From assembly GCF_003011895.2 (NCBI RefSeq), contig NZ_PXWF02000337.1, positions 1 through 47,815 on the forward strand: DNA of 47,815 nucleotides. The letters are read 5' to 3'. Under the pieces are notes generated by a model. The model saw only the letters and a list, made by a program, of their open reading frames with translations, made no database searches and was not told where the DNA came from. A program made the position numbers and the translations under genes. Positions 1 to 8,195 of this stretch are shown piece by piece. Positions within the stretch are counted from its first letter, which is position 1, and each line of letters opens with the position of its first letter. Source of the DNA: Massilia glaciei (GTDB lineage Bacteria; Pseudomonadota; Gammaproteobacteria; Burkholderiales; Burkholderiaceae_D).

Positions 1-629
1 AAAATCCGGTAACTCCGGCTACACTTTCGTCCGTGACTTTCTGCGCTCCGGGTTGAGTGAACAACTGGTCATGATGCACGCGCCCAACAGGCCCGATGCC
101 AGGGACTACGAATGTGATCGCGTCCCCCATCAGGTGCGCCTGATTCGCCAAGTGGCGCCAAACGGAAAATTGCGAGTTCTGATGACCAGGCTTGCTCGAC
201 ATGAAGGCTTTTCCCGCCAGCAGTTTTAGAGATCTCTATCATCAACGCTGGAGAATTGAAGAAGCGTTCAAAAGGTTGAAGGATCGCCTCAGCATCGAGC
301 ACGTTACCGGCCTTTCGCAGCAGGCTGTCGTGCAGGATGTGAGCGCCAAAATAGTGACCGACAATTTGCAGGCTCTCACCGCATTGACCGCACATGTACA
401 CGCCGGCCTCGACATCGTCAATCGCATCAATCACGCTTATGCCCATTCCGTGCTTAAACCATTATGGCCATCACTCCTGACACTCGGCAGAAAGGTCAAA
501 AAGCTGTTGAAGAATGCGCTGGAGCTGATCGGTGGCCAGAACTATCGCCATCGAGAGAACGTGTCAAAACCACGCAAAGCAAAAGCAAAAGCAAAATCAT
601 ACAAACACCTGACACAAAAGCCATGCTAG
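1..629 (+). pseudogene. IS4-family transposase, 3' remnant with frameshift
   Basis: The C-terminal part of a DDE transposase is present. Reading frame 2 is open from base 2 to about 190 (KSGNSGYTFVRDF... LRVLMTRL), and the protein then continues in frame 3 from base 192 (LLDMKAFPASSFRDLYHQRW...). The segment YHQRWRIEEAFKRLK matches the Y-(2)-R-(3)-E-(6)-K signature of IS4-type transposases, which includes the third catalytic Glu. Joining the two frames needs removal of one base near 190, so the gene is frameshifted. The N-terminal catalytic region lies outside the window, so it is unclear whether this is a whole decayed IS or only a fragment. The end is a run of Lys/Ala codons (about 575-600). 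I saw no clear terminal inverted repeat downstream. The next unit is a different IS fragment, so this looks like an accumulation of mobile-element debris. Family assignment is fairly secure. Confidence 0.8.
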
Positions 630-650
630 ATTTGAAATATTTCCCTTATC

Positions 651-881
651 TTGGGAAGATTGATGGATACGCTCGAGGCAAAGCTGGGCATGAACAGCCA
701 GAATTCGAGCAAGCCGCCATCGCCCGATGGACTGGCAAGAAAGAATAAGACGAGCTCGTTGCACGGCAAATCCGACAAGGCGGTCGGAGGCCAACCGGGG
801 CACAAAGGAAAACAGGGGCACAGCATGTTGGAAGTGCTGCGCCGCACATTTGCTGGCGATCCGATCATGCCAGTGGCGTAG
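651..881 (+). pseudogene. IS66-family transposase (TnpC) N-terminal fragment
   Basis: About 76 codons encode a segment with NSQNSSKPPSPDGLARK followed by GGQPGHKGKQGH. This is the characteristic linker and start of the zinc-finger region in the N-terminal third of IS66 TnpC transposases. A complete TnpC is about 500 residues, and neither the rest of the protein nor tnpA/tnpB is present, so this is a truncated remnant. The reading frame ends at 881 in unrelated sequence (LRRTFAGDPIMPVA looks like a junction product). It lies 20 bp after the IS4-type remnant. No function is expected. Confidence 0.75.
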
Positions 882-1000
882 CGGCTGAACAGTAGAGCGA
901 GAAGAATTGATTATCGAATTACACAAGGTTTGACTTACGTTCTCTGCACGGCTCTGCTCGGCCTTTCAACTTGTCGCAGGTATAACTATGGACCTTTATA

Positions 1001-1702
1001 ATGAAACAACAATTTAAGGCTGCTGGCAAGTCCAAGACCTCACCTGTATCGAATATAAAACGCACCGAAATAGCTGTAAAAATTCGGAAGCAAGTATTGT
1101 CCATATTCTTGGCGGAGCTGGTGACAAAGAAAGTTTTTATGGGTCTGGGCCATATGAAAACATTGTCGACGCATACCAAGCATTCGACGAAAAAATAGAG
1201 GATTTACTTCGATTAAGTTTATACAATCGAAAATACATAGGTTACAATGAAGTTCGAGGTGATGAAGACATAAAAGGCATTGTAATCGCAGCGATCCCGA
1301 GTAAGAAGACGCCGATTTGCATTATCGGCCACAGCCTTGGCGCGTGGAACGGCGCTCATCTATCCGGCCTATTATAAGAGCGAGGATATAATGTGGAAAT
1401 GCTAATCACACTGGACCCTGTTGGCATGGGTGGCATGATACAAACGGCCCCTGATATTTATCCAAAAATGCCGGCCCCGCTGCTAAATTTTGTATTAACG
1501 TTTGTGCAGTTCCGAAAATTAGTCATAATTTCGACACCATTGCAAACCTCGGCGAACGTTGGATTATTAGCAGCGGCCCATGTATCAACTACAAAGTCGA
1601 TATCAATCACTAGGCGAAAAATTGTTTTTTATCCCACTTAAAGAAAATAAATCGGCGGCTGATTTTATGCACGAATCAATTAGATTGGTCACGAAACCAT
1701 GA
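1001..1702 (+). pseudogene. Decayed alpha/beta-hydrolase (lipase-like, possible T6SS lipase effector)
   Basis: A lipase-like protein can be read only by joining frames. After a start at 1001 (MKQQFKAAGK...), frame 1 from about 1087 reads SIVHILGGAGDKESFYGSG, then YIGYNEVRGD and PICIIGHSLGAWNGAHLSG. The nucleophile elbow GHSLG lies at 1327-1341. An in-frame TAA stop sits at 1375-1377, after which frame 1 continues VEMLITLDPVGMGG. A frameshift near 1490 leads to FDTIANLGERWIISSG, a TAG stop and a second frameshift near 1610 lead to LKENKSAADFMHESIRLVTK, ending in TGA at 1700-1702. The GHSLG elbow plus the LDPVG strand are typical of small hydrolases that act as type VI secretion lipase effectors; that role is an inference. 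The stop overlaps the next lipoprotein start (ATGA), the arrangement of an effector-immunity pair. At least two nonsense changes and two or three frameshifts make it inactive. Base composition is much more AT-rich than the genes after 3342. Confidence 0.65.
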
Positions 1703-2247
1703 AAATGCTCGCCATTTCTATAGTTTTCTCTTTGATAATTATTGGCTGCACCGATCAAAGGCCCCCGACCAACTTAAAATATCAAAAAATAGTGAACATG
1801 GGGAGCGCGTATGATGTATTATTTTCATCCGATGTAAATATTGAAACTTTATTTAAAAAAAAGAAAGGGGAAGCAGCTGTTTCTAAAAGATTGCTCTGCG
1901 CGCTAGGCGAAGATAATAATATTGAAGTGAGGCACCAGATGAAGTGATTTTTAAGTGGAGTAATCGATCTAGAAAAAGTTAAATTCGATGCGGAAAATGG
2001 ACGTTACAACTATATTGCAACCACAAATTTTTATGAGATTTTAGATGGTGGCACAAGCACAAATCTTCTATTCGGACCTACTCTAGAAAAAATTCTAATC
2101 TCCAGAAGTTCTATACCTTGCAGAGTTGTGATCACGGTTTATCTAGCGCAGCCATTCTACTCCGAGCCAATGTCAATTCCGACAAAAGATATTATTCAAG
2201 CCATTAATCCTGCTGCATTTAACAAGAACAAGCCTCTACAGTTTTGA
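1699..2247 (+). pseudogene. Small lipoprotein, tandem copy 1 (internal stop); immunity-like
   Basis: The frame starts with a signal peptide and lipobox (MKMLAISIVFSLIIIGC), with Cys about residue 17, predicting an exported lipoprotein of about 182 residues. Codon 83 (1945-1947) is TGA, where copy 2 has a Gln codon. Beyond it the frame stays open and reads FLSGVIDLEKVKFDAENG, then YNYIATTNFYEILDGG and IPCRVVITVYLAQPFYSEP, to a stop at 2245. The start codon overlaps the stop of the lipase-like pseudogene. Periplasmic lipoproteins next to secreted lipases are the usual immunity partners (Tli-type), so an immunity function for the ancestor is plausible but not proven. I do not recognise a named family. 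Readthrough or recoding at the TGA is possible but less likely than decay, given the state of its neighbours. Confidence 0.6.
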
Positions 2248-2395
2248 TTTGTGTTCAGTTGTCTCGACGATCTCGCAACAGCTCCAAAAACCTAAAGCGA
2301 TAGAATTAGTGGTGACTACATATGCACGACTTAATGATATCTACCACAAATCCAGCTCAGCCATCTACTAACACTACTTCAGAGTAACGAAAAAA

Positions 2396-2473
2396 ATAGG
2401 CCCAATGATTAAGGAAAATAAATCAGCTGCCGACTATCTGCACGATTCAATTAGATTAGTCACGAACCTATGA
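2396..2473 (+). pseudogene. Duplicated tail of the lipase-like gene
   Basis: Twenty-six codons read IGPMIKENKSAADYLHDS and then IRLVTNL followed by TGA. They match the tail of the lipase-like pseudogene at about 1625-1702 (PLKENKSAADFMHES and IRLVTKP). As in the first copy, the TGA overlaps the ATG of the next lipoprotein copy. The tandem duplication therefore included the 3' end of the effector-like gene together with the lipoprotein gene. The stretch 2248-2395 between the two copies carries no convincing gene; a short piece near 2370 resembles the 3' end of copy 2. Confidence 0.6.
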
Positions 2474-2993
2474 ACAACTCAGCCATCTCCCTTTTTCTTG
2501 TCGCGATATTGCTTGGCTGCACCCCTAAAAAGCCCGCCGTTAACTTAAGGTATCAGAAAATAACAAATACAGGAAATTCGTACAATATACTGTTCTCATC
2601 CAATGAAAATCTTGAAACTTTATTCGACAAAAAAAAGGAGAAATAGCAGTTTCCAAAAGACTTGTGTGCGCGCTAGGCAATGACAATAATTTTGATGTGA
2701 AACACCATATGAAACAGTTTTTAAGCGGCGGCGTCGATCCAGCAGAAGCCAGCATTGATACGAAAACTAGACGATACAATTACATTGCTGTAACAGATTT
2801 TTATGAGAGTTTAGACGGCGGCACAAGCAGGAATCTACTATTTGGATCTTCTTTAGAAAAAATACTAAAATCCAGAAGTACAATACCTTGCAGAGTTGTG
2901 ATCACGGTTTATCTATCGCAGCCATTTTACTCCGCACCAATGTCAATTCCAACAGGAGATATTATTAAATCAATTAATACTACTTCAGAGTAA
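2470..2993 (+). pseudogene. Small lipoprotein, tandem copy 2 (frameshift in A8 run); immunity-like
   Basis: A lipoprotein signal (MNNSAISLFLVAILLGC) is followed by a mature part very like copy 1. The frame breaks in an A8 run at 2629-2636: one extra A would restore FDKKKGEIAVSKRLVCALG and a product of 174 residues ending at 2993. The downstream half reads FDVKHHMKQFLSGGVDP, YNYIAVTDFYESLDGG and VVITVYLSQPFYSAP. This is the least damaged of the three copies, with a single-base lesion in a homopolymer. It could be a pseudogene, a slippage-variable gene, or a sequencing error in the run. A 110-codon partial frame from 2664 remains open. Confidence 0.6.
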
Positions 2994-3040
2994 CGAAAAA
3001 ACATTCCTAAATTTCTCTCTTGCTCATCCGAACAATATAA

Positions 3041-3140
3041 TATCCAGTATTACCATACCTTGCAGAATTGCAATCACGGTCTATCTATCGCAGGTGTTTT
3101 ACTCCGTACCAATGCCAATCCCAACAGAAGAAATGGTTTA
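3041..3140 (+). pseudogene. Lipoprotein remnant, tandem copy 3
   Basis: A short piece reads ITIPCRIAITVYLSQVFY and then SVPMPIPTEEM, matching the C-terminal part of copies 1 and 2. Nucleotide identity is highest over the stretch from accttgcag to tttactccg. No 5' half is found between 2994 and 3040, so this copy is truncated. The following bases up to 3341 are AT-rich and hold no gene I can support. Confidence 0.5.
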
Positions 3141-3341
3141 TTTTTTAACAACACAGCAAGCAACAACAAAAATCACTATAGGCAATCACTGATTTATTCA
3201 GGATTGAGGCTTGCGATTTGTTCCAATGCCGAAAAAATTGAAACTTCGATTGCAGAATGGTCCAATAACCCACTAAAATCAGCGGGAATATTGGAGCCCT
3301 AGTGCAAGGGCTTATCAACGTCGATTGTTTAAATAATAAAC

Positions 3342-4280
3342 ATGCCCTCTTCCCTGACTTTGTCATCAAACCAAAAGAAACAGGCCACCCTGTTGTACTA
3401 CTTCTCGTCGCTCGACTATCTCAAGGGACTGAAAGAACGTGTTGACCTTTTAATTGGCCCGCAAGATGCGCCGCGAGGAAAGTCGAGTCGACATGAAAAA
3501 CAGAGACGGGCCACTTTCCACAAAACCATGCCTGTGCGCCTTGGTGCACAAGGAAATTCAGCATTGCATCTACTTCTTGCGTACCAACAGTCATTGAAAG
3601 TCGATATTTTTGAGAGAAAGCGCGACATGTTCAGTGAGACTGGCACGCATCAGTGTGGGCGGGCACTCTCCGAAGTTCCGCTGCCAGGGAATGGCCCGGC
3701 TGGATGGGAGGCATTTGAGGCTGCGTTCGAGGGAATTTCGTTGTATGCCGGGCGGATCGACAAAACGATGGCGCAATCTGGCACCGCCGGCGAACGGGAC
3801 GACTCCTGCTTCACCGGGGCGTGGACAGAACGGGCAGGATGTTTTTCGCGCTTCCCCCAATTTCGCGTTCATACCGACGAGGTCGCGGAAACCGGACAAG
3901 TACCGCACCGGACTGGTGTGTACGTTTCAAGTGATGATCCCCACGCTGCCCTGCAGTTCGCATGGGTCGGCGGCCAAGGCGGCCGATTGTTGGAAGGCGT
4001 AACATTCAACCCCTTGGGCCTTGCCGCGCTGGAGTCTGTCGGCAGGCAGCGGCTATGGCTCGATGAAGTGGCGATGCTGCGTGTTGTTCAGGCCAATTTG
4101 AACAATGCGGACTTGAATGCCGACCCGGGTTTTGAATGCGCAGAAATAGCGGAGCTTGCGCCTTCACTCATTGCCAGAAACGCTTTTACGTCACGCGCGA
4201 TGAAATGGCATTACGTGGAAAAGATCGATGGCGCGTTCGAGGAGATCAACGAATCAGAAACCGTCCAGCTGCACCGGTAG
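3342..4280 (+). CDS. Hypothetical protein, possibly T6SS immunity-like
   Basis: An open frame of 312 codons. The C-terminal two thirds looks like genuine protein: VPHRTGVYVSSDDPHAALQF, FAWVGGQGGRLLEGVTFN, LGLAALESVGRQRLWLDE and a final FTSRAMKWHYVEKIDGAFEE. The R-T-G-x-Y followed by AALQFAW pattern recalls a group of cytosolic proteins found beside type VI effectors in Burkholderiales (Imm71/72-like); I offer this only as a resemblance. The first 100 residues are less convincing and no good ribosome binding site precedes 3342, so the true start may be internal or the gene may be 5'-damaged. Proteins of this kind usually continue with a second R-x-G-Y-W module after the last conserved block; here the frame stops soon after, so a C-terminal truncation is possible. 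It sits directly after the decayed effector/lipoprotein array, which fits an immunity island. Confidence 0.5.
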   Translation: MPSSLTLSSNQKKQATLLYYFSSLDYLKGLKERVDLLIGPQDAPRGKSSRHEKQRRATFHKTMPVRLGAQGNSALHLLLAYQQSLKVDIFERKRDMFSETGTHQCGRALSEVPLPGNGPAGWEAFEAAFEGISLYAGRIDKTMAQSGTAGERDDSCFTGAWTERAGCFSRFPQFRVHTDEVAETGQVPHRTGVYVSSDDPHAALQFAWVGGQGGRLLEGVTFNPLGLAALESVGRQRLWLDEVAMLRVVQANLNNADLNADPGFECAEIAELAPSLIARNAFTSRAMKWHYVEKIDGAFEEINESETVQLHR

Positions 4281-4336
4281 GGAAGCCGCAGCCTCCAAGT
4301 GACACACCTGTGCTCAAGACAAGCGTGACTGGCAGG

Positions 4337-4768
4337 TCACGACAAATAGATGTTCGGAAAGTACCGTTCCATCAATGACTCCGGCCGCAGCGGCGGCTTG
4401 AACCCGAACTGCTCGTACAAAGCATGCGCGTCCCCGGTGGCCAGGGTCAGGCGGCGCAGCCCCTGCAGACTCGGATGCGCCAGCACCGCCTTTAGCAGCT
4501 CCTTGGCGTATCCGCGGCCCCGGTGCTCCGGCACCACGAACATATCGACGAGATTGCCGAAGGTAGCGTAGTCGGTGATCACGCGCGCGAAGGCGACTTG
4601 GCGGCCATCGACATAGCCGCCGAAGCAGAGCGAATTTTCAATCGCGCGATCGACGATGGGGCGCGATATGCCGACCGCCCAGGTCGACTGTTCGCTCAAA
4701 AAACGGTAGACCAGCGGAACGTCGAGTTCGGCCCGGTCGGTACTGATCTGTAAATTGGAACTGGACAT
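4337..4768 (-). CDS. GNAT-family N-acetyltransferase
   Basis: A 143-residue single-domain protein of the GCN5-related acetyltransferase fold. The acetyl-CoA pyrophosphate loop is seen as VPEHRGRGYAKELL (R/Q-x-x-G-x-G/A), preceded by the beta4 strand GNLVDMFV and followed by LRRLTLATGDAHALYEQFGF, the usual motif B with a Tyr near the C-terminus. It probably transfers acetyl from acetyl-CoA to an amine in the cytosol; the substrate cannot be read from the sequence. Start ATG at 4768 has only a weak upstream purine stretch. It converges with the hypothetical gene ending at 4280 and stands alone. Confidence 0.9.
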   Translation of the reverse strand: MSSSNLQISTDRAELDVPLVYRFLSEQSTWAVGISRPIVDRAIENSLCFGGYVDGRQVAFARVITDYATFGNLVDMFVVPEHRGRGYAKELLKAVLAHPSLQGLRRLTLATGDAHALYEQFGFKPPLRPESLMERYFPNIYLS

Positions 4769-5160
4769 GGCTACGGCCCACCCGGCGAAAAAGAAACCAT
4801 TCTACATTCGAACACGCAGACTTGGCGCATGCTCCGTGCGCGCTCCAAAAAGAGCACAGCCCCGTCCGCAGCGCCGTCCGCAGAGCTCGGAGGCGCATAC
4901 CAGACTTCAGTACGAACTGATCGGCGCGCGGAGCGGCGGCATCGAGTGACATCCGCGGCGGCGCCTCCCTCTTCTTCGTGCGGCCGCCCGGAGGCCGGCT
5001 AGCCCCTGACCGTCTAGTTCGGTCGTAAGCCTGTGCCGGACGGCGGCCGGCGCGCCTGAGTGGTCACGGGCACCATCGCCAATTTCGCAAACGCCAAAGA
5101 CCGCGTCATCCGCCGGGCGGTCGCCTGCTTCGGCGCCGTCTGGGCGCGGGTGTCACGTGA
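4769..5160. other. Intergenic region without a supported gene
   Basis: About 390 bp between the GNAT gene and the minus-strand pair beginning at 5161. A 64-codon frame on the plus strand (4755-4949) is basic, Arg/Pro-rich and overlaps the GNAT start, so I do not accept it. A 13-base direct repeat (cgtccgcagcgcc-like) occurs near 4863-4885. The last 100 bp (5060-5163) read open on the plus strand as a 34-residue peptide, with no homology that I recognise. Nothing else is supported. Confidence 0.4.
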
Positions 5161-5892
5161 CTAAAGACCGTACGCCGTCAACAAGTCGCGGTATGCCTTG
5201 CTCGCCTTGACCTTTTCCAAGGCAGCGGCGAACTTGCGCACGGTCGCCCGTGGCGTGTTGAGCGTGAACGCCAATTGCCCCTCGCCCGCCATCTCGGTCA
5301 GCTCGAACATCTTGACCGCCTGGCGCGGATCGAAGCCGTAGCGCTTGGCCGCGTGCGCCAGCATGGTCGGGTCTTCCGGCAGCACATCGATGCGACCGGC
5401 GAAGAATTTGCGGATATTGAGCTCGTCGTTGGCCGCCGCATCGATATTCGGATACAGCCCTTTTTGCCGGAAATAGACGAACCGGCTGCCGTCGTTCACC
5501 ACGCCTATCTTGTATTTGGCCAGCTCCTGCAGCGTGTCGGCCCTGATGTCGGTCCGGGTCCTGAGGCGGTACACGAATATCTTGAACGGGACGATCTGCC
5601 CCACCCACTGGTAACTGGCCTCGGTTTCGGCGTTGCGGTAGACCGTGAAAATCAGGTGGTTGGGCTGCGTCATCTGCATTTGCTGGATGCGCGGCCATGG
5701 CAGGATGTCGATCGACCCGGTGCTGCCGGCCTGCGCAAACACCAGGCGCACCACGTCGACGGCGAAGCCGGCCGGCCGATTCTGCGCGTCGATATACTGG
5801 TACGGCGCCTCGCTCGGTGCGTAAGCGCTCACATGCGCGGCGCACATCGCAGGCGCCAACATCAGCAGGGCGAACAAGAATTTAAGCATCAA
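5161..5892 (-). CDS. Periplasmic substrate-binding protein, family 3-like
   Basis: A 243-residue protein with a cleavable signal peptide (LKFLFALLMLAPAMCAAH) and the fold signs of extracellular solute-binding family 3: APSEAPYQYIDAQNRPAGFA near the N-terminus, FAVDVVRLVF after it, TVYRNAETEASYQWVG in the middle and KIGVVNDGSRFVYF at the hinge. Such proteins bind amino acids or other small solutes for ABC uptake, or serve as sensors. No permease or ATPase genes lie beside it, which suggests a stand-alone binding or sensing role. It starts inside the 3' end of the upstream secreted-protein gene (11-bp overlap), so the two are probably co-transcribed and translationally coupled. No ligand is predicted. 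Confidence 0.8.
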   Translation of the reverse strand: MMLKFLFALLMLAPAMCAAHVSAYAPSEAPYQYIDAQNRPAGFAVDVVRLVFAQAGSTGSIDILPWPRIQQMQMTQPNHLIFTVYRNAETEASYQWVGQIVPFKIFVYRLRTRTDIRADTLQELAKYKIGVVNDGSRFVYFRQKGLYPNIDAAANDELNIRKFFAGRIDVLPEDPTMLAHAAKRYGFDPRQAVKMFELTEMAGEGQLAFTLNTPRATVRKFAAALEKVKASKAYRDLLTAYGL

Positions 5893-6478
5893 TGACCCGT
5901 TTCAAATAACGCTCGGGCAGCGCCAGCTTGGCGTCCTCGGCGCGCCACAGCATGTTGACGACCGACCAGCGGCTGCCGTCGTTGAGCAGTTGGATGCTGT
6001 TGATCCCGCGTACGAACGGCTTGGCGTCGCCCTGCGCGTGCCGCGCCTCGTAAGTGCTCAATATTCTGGCGATCTGGCCGAAGCTCTCGATGCTGCGCGC
6101 CAATTCGGTCTCGAAGAAGCCGCTCGCGGCGAACATCGGGCCGGCCCGGCTTATGGTGTCTTCGACGCTCATCGCGCGCGTGCCAAAGCTGCCGTCCGGA
6201 CGGGCGCCAACCGCCATCATCTTCGCCCCCGGCACAAACAGGGAGCGCAGCCGGTTCCAATGGCGCGGCTTGTCGGCCGGCCAGGAGATGACGTCGTACA
6301 GCGCGGCGATGATCGCGTCGACCGAGGCCACGTCGGCTCCCGCCGCGGCCGGCATGGCGGCGGGGGCGTCAACCGGCGCGGCAACCGCGGCGGGCGCGTC
6401 CTTCGCCTCCTGCGCCTGGGCGGCCGGTCCGCCCAGCAGCGCCAGCGCGGCGCATGCCGCCAATGTGAGTCGTTTCAT
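5882..6478 (-). CDS. Secreted NTF2/SnoaL-like protein
   Basis: The chosen start at 6478 gives 198 residues with a clear signal peptide (MKRLTLAACAALALLGG, cleavage after AQA). An Ala/Pro-rich linker of about 35 residues follows, then a compact domain (ASVDAIIAALYDVISWPADK, WNRLRSLFVPGAKMMAVG, INSIQLLNDGSRWSVVNMLW) resembling the NTF2-like/SnoaL fold. An in-frame ATG 13 codons upstream (6517) would place basic residues before the signal and is less likely. Exported NTF2-like proteins have varied roles and no catalytic assignment is possible. It is the first gene of a two-gene unit with the solute-binding protein at 5161 and is divergent from argH. Confidence 0.75.
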   Translation of the reverse strand: MKRLTLAACAALALLGGPAAQAQEAKDAPAAVAAPVDAPAAMPAAAGADVASVDAIIAALYDVISWPADKPRHWNRLRSLFVPGAKMMAVGARPDGSFGTRAMSVEDTISRAGPMFAASGFFETELARSIESFGQIARILSTYEARHAQGDAKPFVRGINSIQLLNDGSRWSVVNMLWRAEDAKLALPERYLKRVIDA

Positions 6479-6546
6479 GCCCGCCTTCGCAAAATTAGGT
6501 GAATGATAATACCTCAATAGCGCGCACCGTGTTGCCCCGGGGTAAT

Positions 6547-6576
6547 TTCACCCGCTTTCCCGTCCTTGTTTATAAT
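6547..6576 (+). promoter_or_regulatory. Putative sigma70 promoter of argH
   Basis: A perfect TATAAT lies at 6571-6576. A weak -35-like TTCACC lies at 6547-6552, with an 18-bp spacer. Transcription would start about 18 bases before the argH start at 6602. The ribosome binding site is AGGAT, nine bases before the ATG. Confidence 0.5.
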
Positions 6577-6601
6577 CAGGTAAATCAACAGGATACCTAA
6601 A

Positions 6602-7999
6602 ATGACAGATCAATTCTCAAAAAAAGGCGAGGCCTGGTCGGCGCGCTTTTCCGAACCGGTCTCAGACCTGGTCAAACGCTACACCGCTTCCGTCTTTTTT
6701 GACAAACGCCTGGCGCTGTTCGACATCGCCGGCTCGCTCGCGCACGCCGAGATGCTCGAGGCGCAAAACATCATCAGCGCGGCCGACCGCGCCGAGATCG
6801 AGCGCGGCATGGCCCAGATCAAGGGCGAGATCGAAGCGGGCAGCTTCGAGTGGCTGCTCGACCTCGAAGACGTCCACCTCAATATCGAAAAGCGCCTCAC
6901 CGAACTCGTTGGCGACGCCGGCAAGCGGCTGCACACGGGCCGCTCGCGCAACGACCAGGTGGCCACCGACATCCGCCTGTACGTGCGCGCCGCGATCGAC
7001 GACATCACGGTCCTGCTCAACGCGCTGCGCTCGGCCCTGGTCGACCTGGCCGAGCAGCACGCCGACACCATCATGCCGGGCTTCACCCACATGCAGGTGG
7101 CGCAGCCGATCACCTTCGGCCACCACATGCTCGCCTACGTCGAGATGTTCGGCCGCGACTGCGAGCGCATGGCCGACGCCCGCAAGCGCGTCAACCGCCT
7201 GCCGCTGGGCGCCGCCGCGCTGGCCGGCACCACCTTCCCGATCGACCGCGAGCGCGTCGCGCGCACGCTCGGCTTCGAGGACGTCTGCCACAATTCGCTC
7301 GACGCCGTCTCCGACCGCGACTTCGCAATCGAGTTCTGCGCCGCCAGCGCCCTGATCATGACGCACATCTCGCGCATGTCCGAGGAACTGGTCATCTGGA
7401 TGAGCCCGCGCATCGGTTTCATCGACATCGCCGACCGCTTCTGCACCGGTTCGTCGATCATGCCGCAAAAGAAAAACCCCGACGTGCCCGAACTGGCGCG
7501 CGGAAAAACGGGCCGCGTGTACGGCCACCTGACCGGCCTGCTGACCCTGATGAAAGGCCAGCCGCTGGCCTACAACAAGGACAACCAGGAGGACAAGGAG
7601 CCGCTGTTCGACACCGTCGACACCGTCGTCGACACCCTGCGCATCTTCGCCGACATGGCCGGCGGGATCACCGTCAAGCCGGAAGCGATGCGCGCCGCCG
7701 CGCTGCAGGGCTACGCCACCGCGACCGACCTGGCCGACTACCTGGTCAAGAAGGGCTTGCCGTTCCGCGACGCCCACGAGGCCGTGGCCCGCGCCGTGCG
7801 CGCCTGCGACGACGCCCGCTGCGACCTGTCGGAGATGTCGCTCGAACGCCTGCGCGATTTTTCGCCCCTGATCGACGACGACGTGTTCGCCGTGCTCACG
7901 CTCGAAGGCTCGGTGGCCGCGCGCGACCACGTGGGCGGCACCGCGCCGCGCCAGGTGCGCCTCGCCATCGCGCGCCTGCGTGCGCAATTGGGCCAGTAA
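6602..7999 (+). CDS. argH: Argininosuccinate lyase
   Basis: A 465-residue cytosolic enzyme of the fumarase/aspartase superfamily that cleaves argininosuccinate to arginine and fumarate, the last step of arginine biosynthesis. The superfamily signature [12 protein letters not shown] spans residues 283-294 and includes the mobile-loop catalytic Ser. Other conserved blocks are [13 protein letters not shown] (substrate binding), [10 protein letters not shown] with the catalytic His at about 163, and [16 protein letters not shown]. Length and all blocks are normal for the family. It is followed by a short tandem array and an intrinsic terminator, so it appears to be a single-gene transcription unit, divergent from the 5882-6478 gene. 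Confidence 0.98.
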   Translation: MTDQFSKKGEAWSARFSEPVSDLVKRYTASVFFDKRLALFDIAGSLAHAEMLEAQNIISAADRAEIERGMAQIKGEIEAGSFEWLLDLEDVHLNIEKRLTELVGDAGKRLHTGRSRNDQVATDIRLYVRAAIDDITVLLNALRSALVDLAEQHADTIMPGFTHMQVAQPITFGHHMLAYVEMFGRDCERMADARKRVNRLPLGAAALAGTTFPIDRERVARTLGFEDVCHNSLDAVSDRDFAIEFCAASALIMTHISRMSEELVIWMSPRIGFIDIADRFCTGSSIMPQKKNPDVPELARGKTGRVYGHLTGLLTLMKGQPLAYNKDNQEDKEPLFDTVDTVVDTLRIFADMAGGITVKPEAMRAAALQGYATATDLADYLVKKGLPFRDAHEAVARAVRACDDARCDLSEMSLERLRDFSPLIDDDVFAVLTLEGSVAARDHVGGTAPRQVRLAIARLRAQLGQ

Positions 8000-8028
8000 G
8001 CGCGCGCGATTGCGGCAAAAACCGGCTA

Positions 8029-8092
8029 AAACGGGCCACAAACGGGCCAAAACGGGCCACAAACGGGCCACAAACGGGCCACAATCGGGCCA
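8029..8092. repeat. 11-bp tandem array downstream of argH
   Basis: Six near-identical copies of AAACGGGCCAC follow each other, with small variations (one lacks the last C, the last is AATCGGGCCAG). The array begins 30 bases after the argH stop and ends before the terminator. No coding frame is supported through it. Confidence 0.85.
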
Positions 8093-8130
8093 GTGAGGCT
8101 TGCCACGACGTCAATACCGTGGCAAAGTCA

Positions 8131-8170
8131 ACCGCCGCTCCCCCGCCACGGGGAGCGACGGTTTTTTTTT
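8131..8170 (+). terminator. Intrinsic terminator after argH
   Basis: Arms ACCGCCGCTCCCC (8131-8143) and GGGGAGCGACGGT (8150-8162) pair over 13 positions with one mismatch around a six-base loop. A run of nine T follows (8162-8170). It separates argH from the TRAP genes, whose first start codon lies 26 bases later, so dctQ transcription presumably begins within or just after this hairpin or relies on readthrough. Confidence 0.85.
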
Positions 8171-8195
8171 GAGTCCGCCACACTGGAGAAGCACC

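Noticed and set aside
464-748. A 94-codon frame bridging the two transposase remnants
   Set aside because: It overlaps both the IS4-type and IS66-type reading frames in another phase and has no recognisable motif.
1945-1947. Selenocysteine or recoded TGA in lipoprotein copy 1
   Set aside because: The position is Gln in copy 2, no SECIS-like hairpin was evident directly after it, and the neighbouring genes are all decayed.
4755-4949. A 64-residue basic protein upstream of the GNAT gene
   Set aside because: Overlaps the GNAT start on the opposite strand, has low-complexity Arg/Pro content and no RBS.
6662-8071. A 469-codon open frame antisense to argH, and similar long antisense frames over dctM (8313-9965), the aminopeptidase (13902-16340), the OmpA-fused gene (18594-20537) and paaZ (23943-25700)
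   Set aside because: They are products of high GC third-position bias. Their translations are Arg/His/Gly/Ala-rich with no domain motifs, while the opposite strand encodes clear families.
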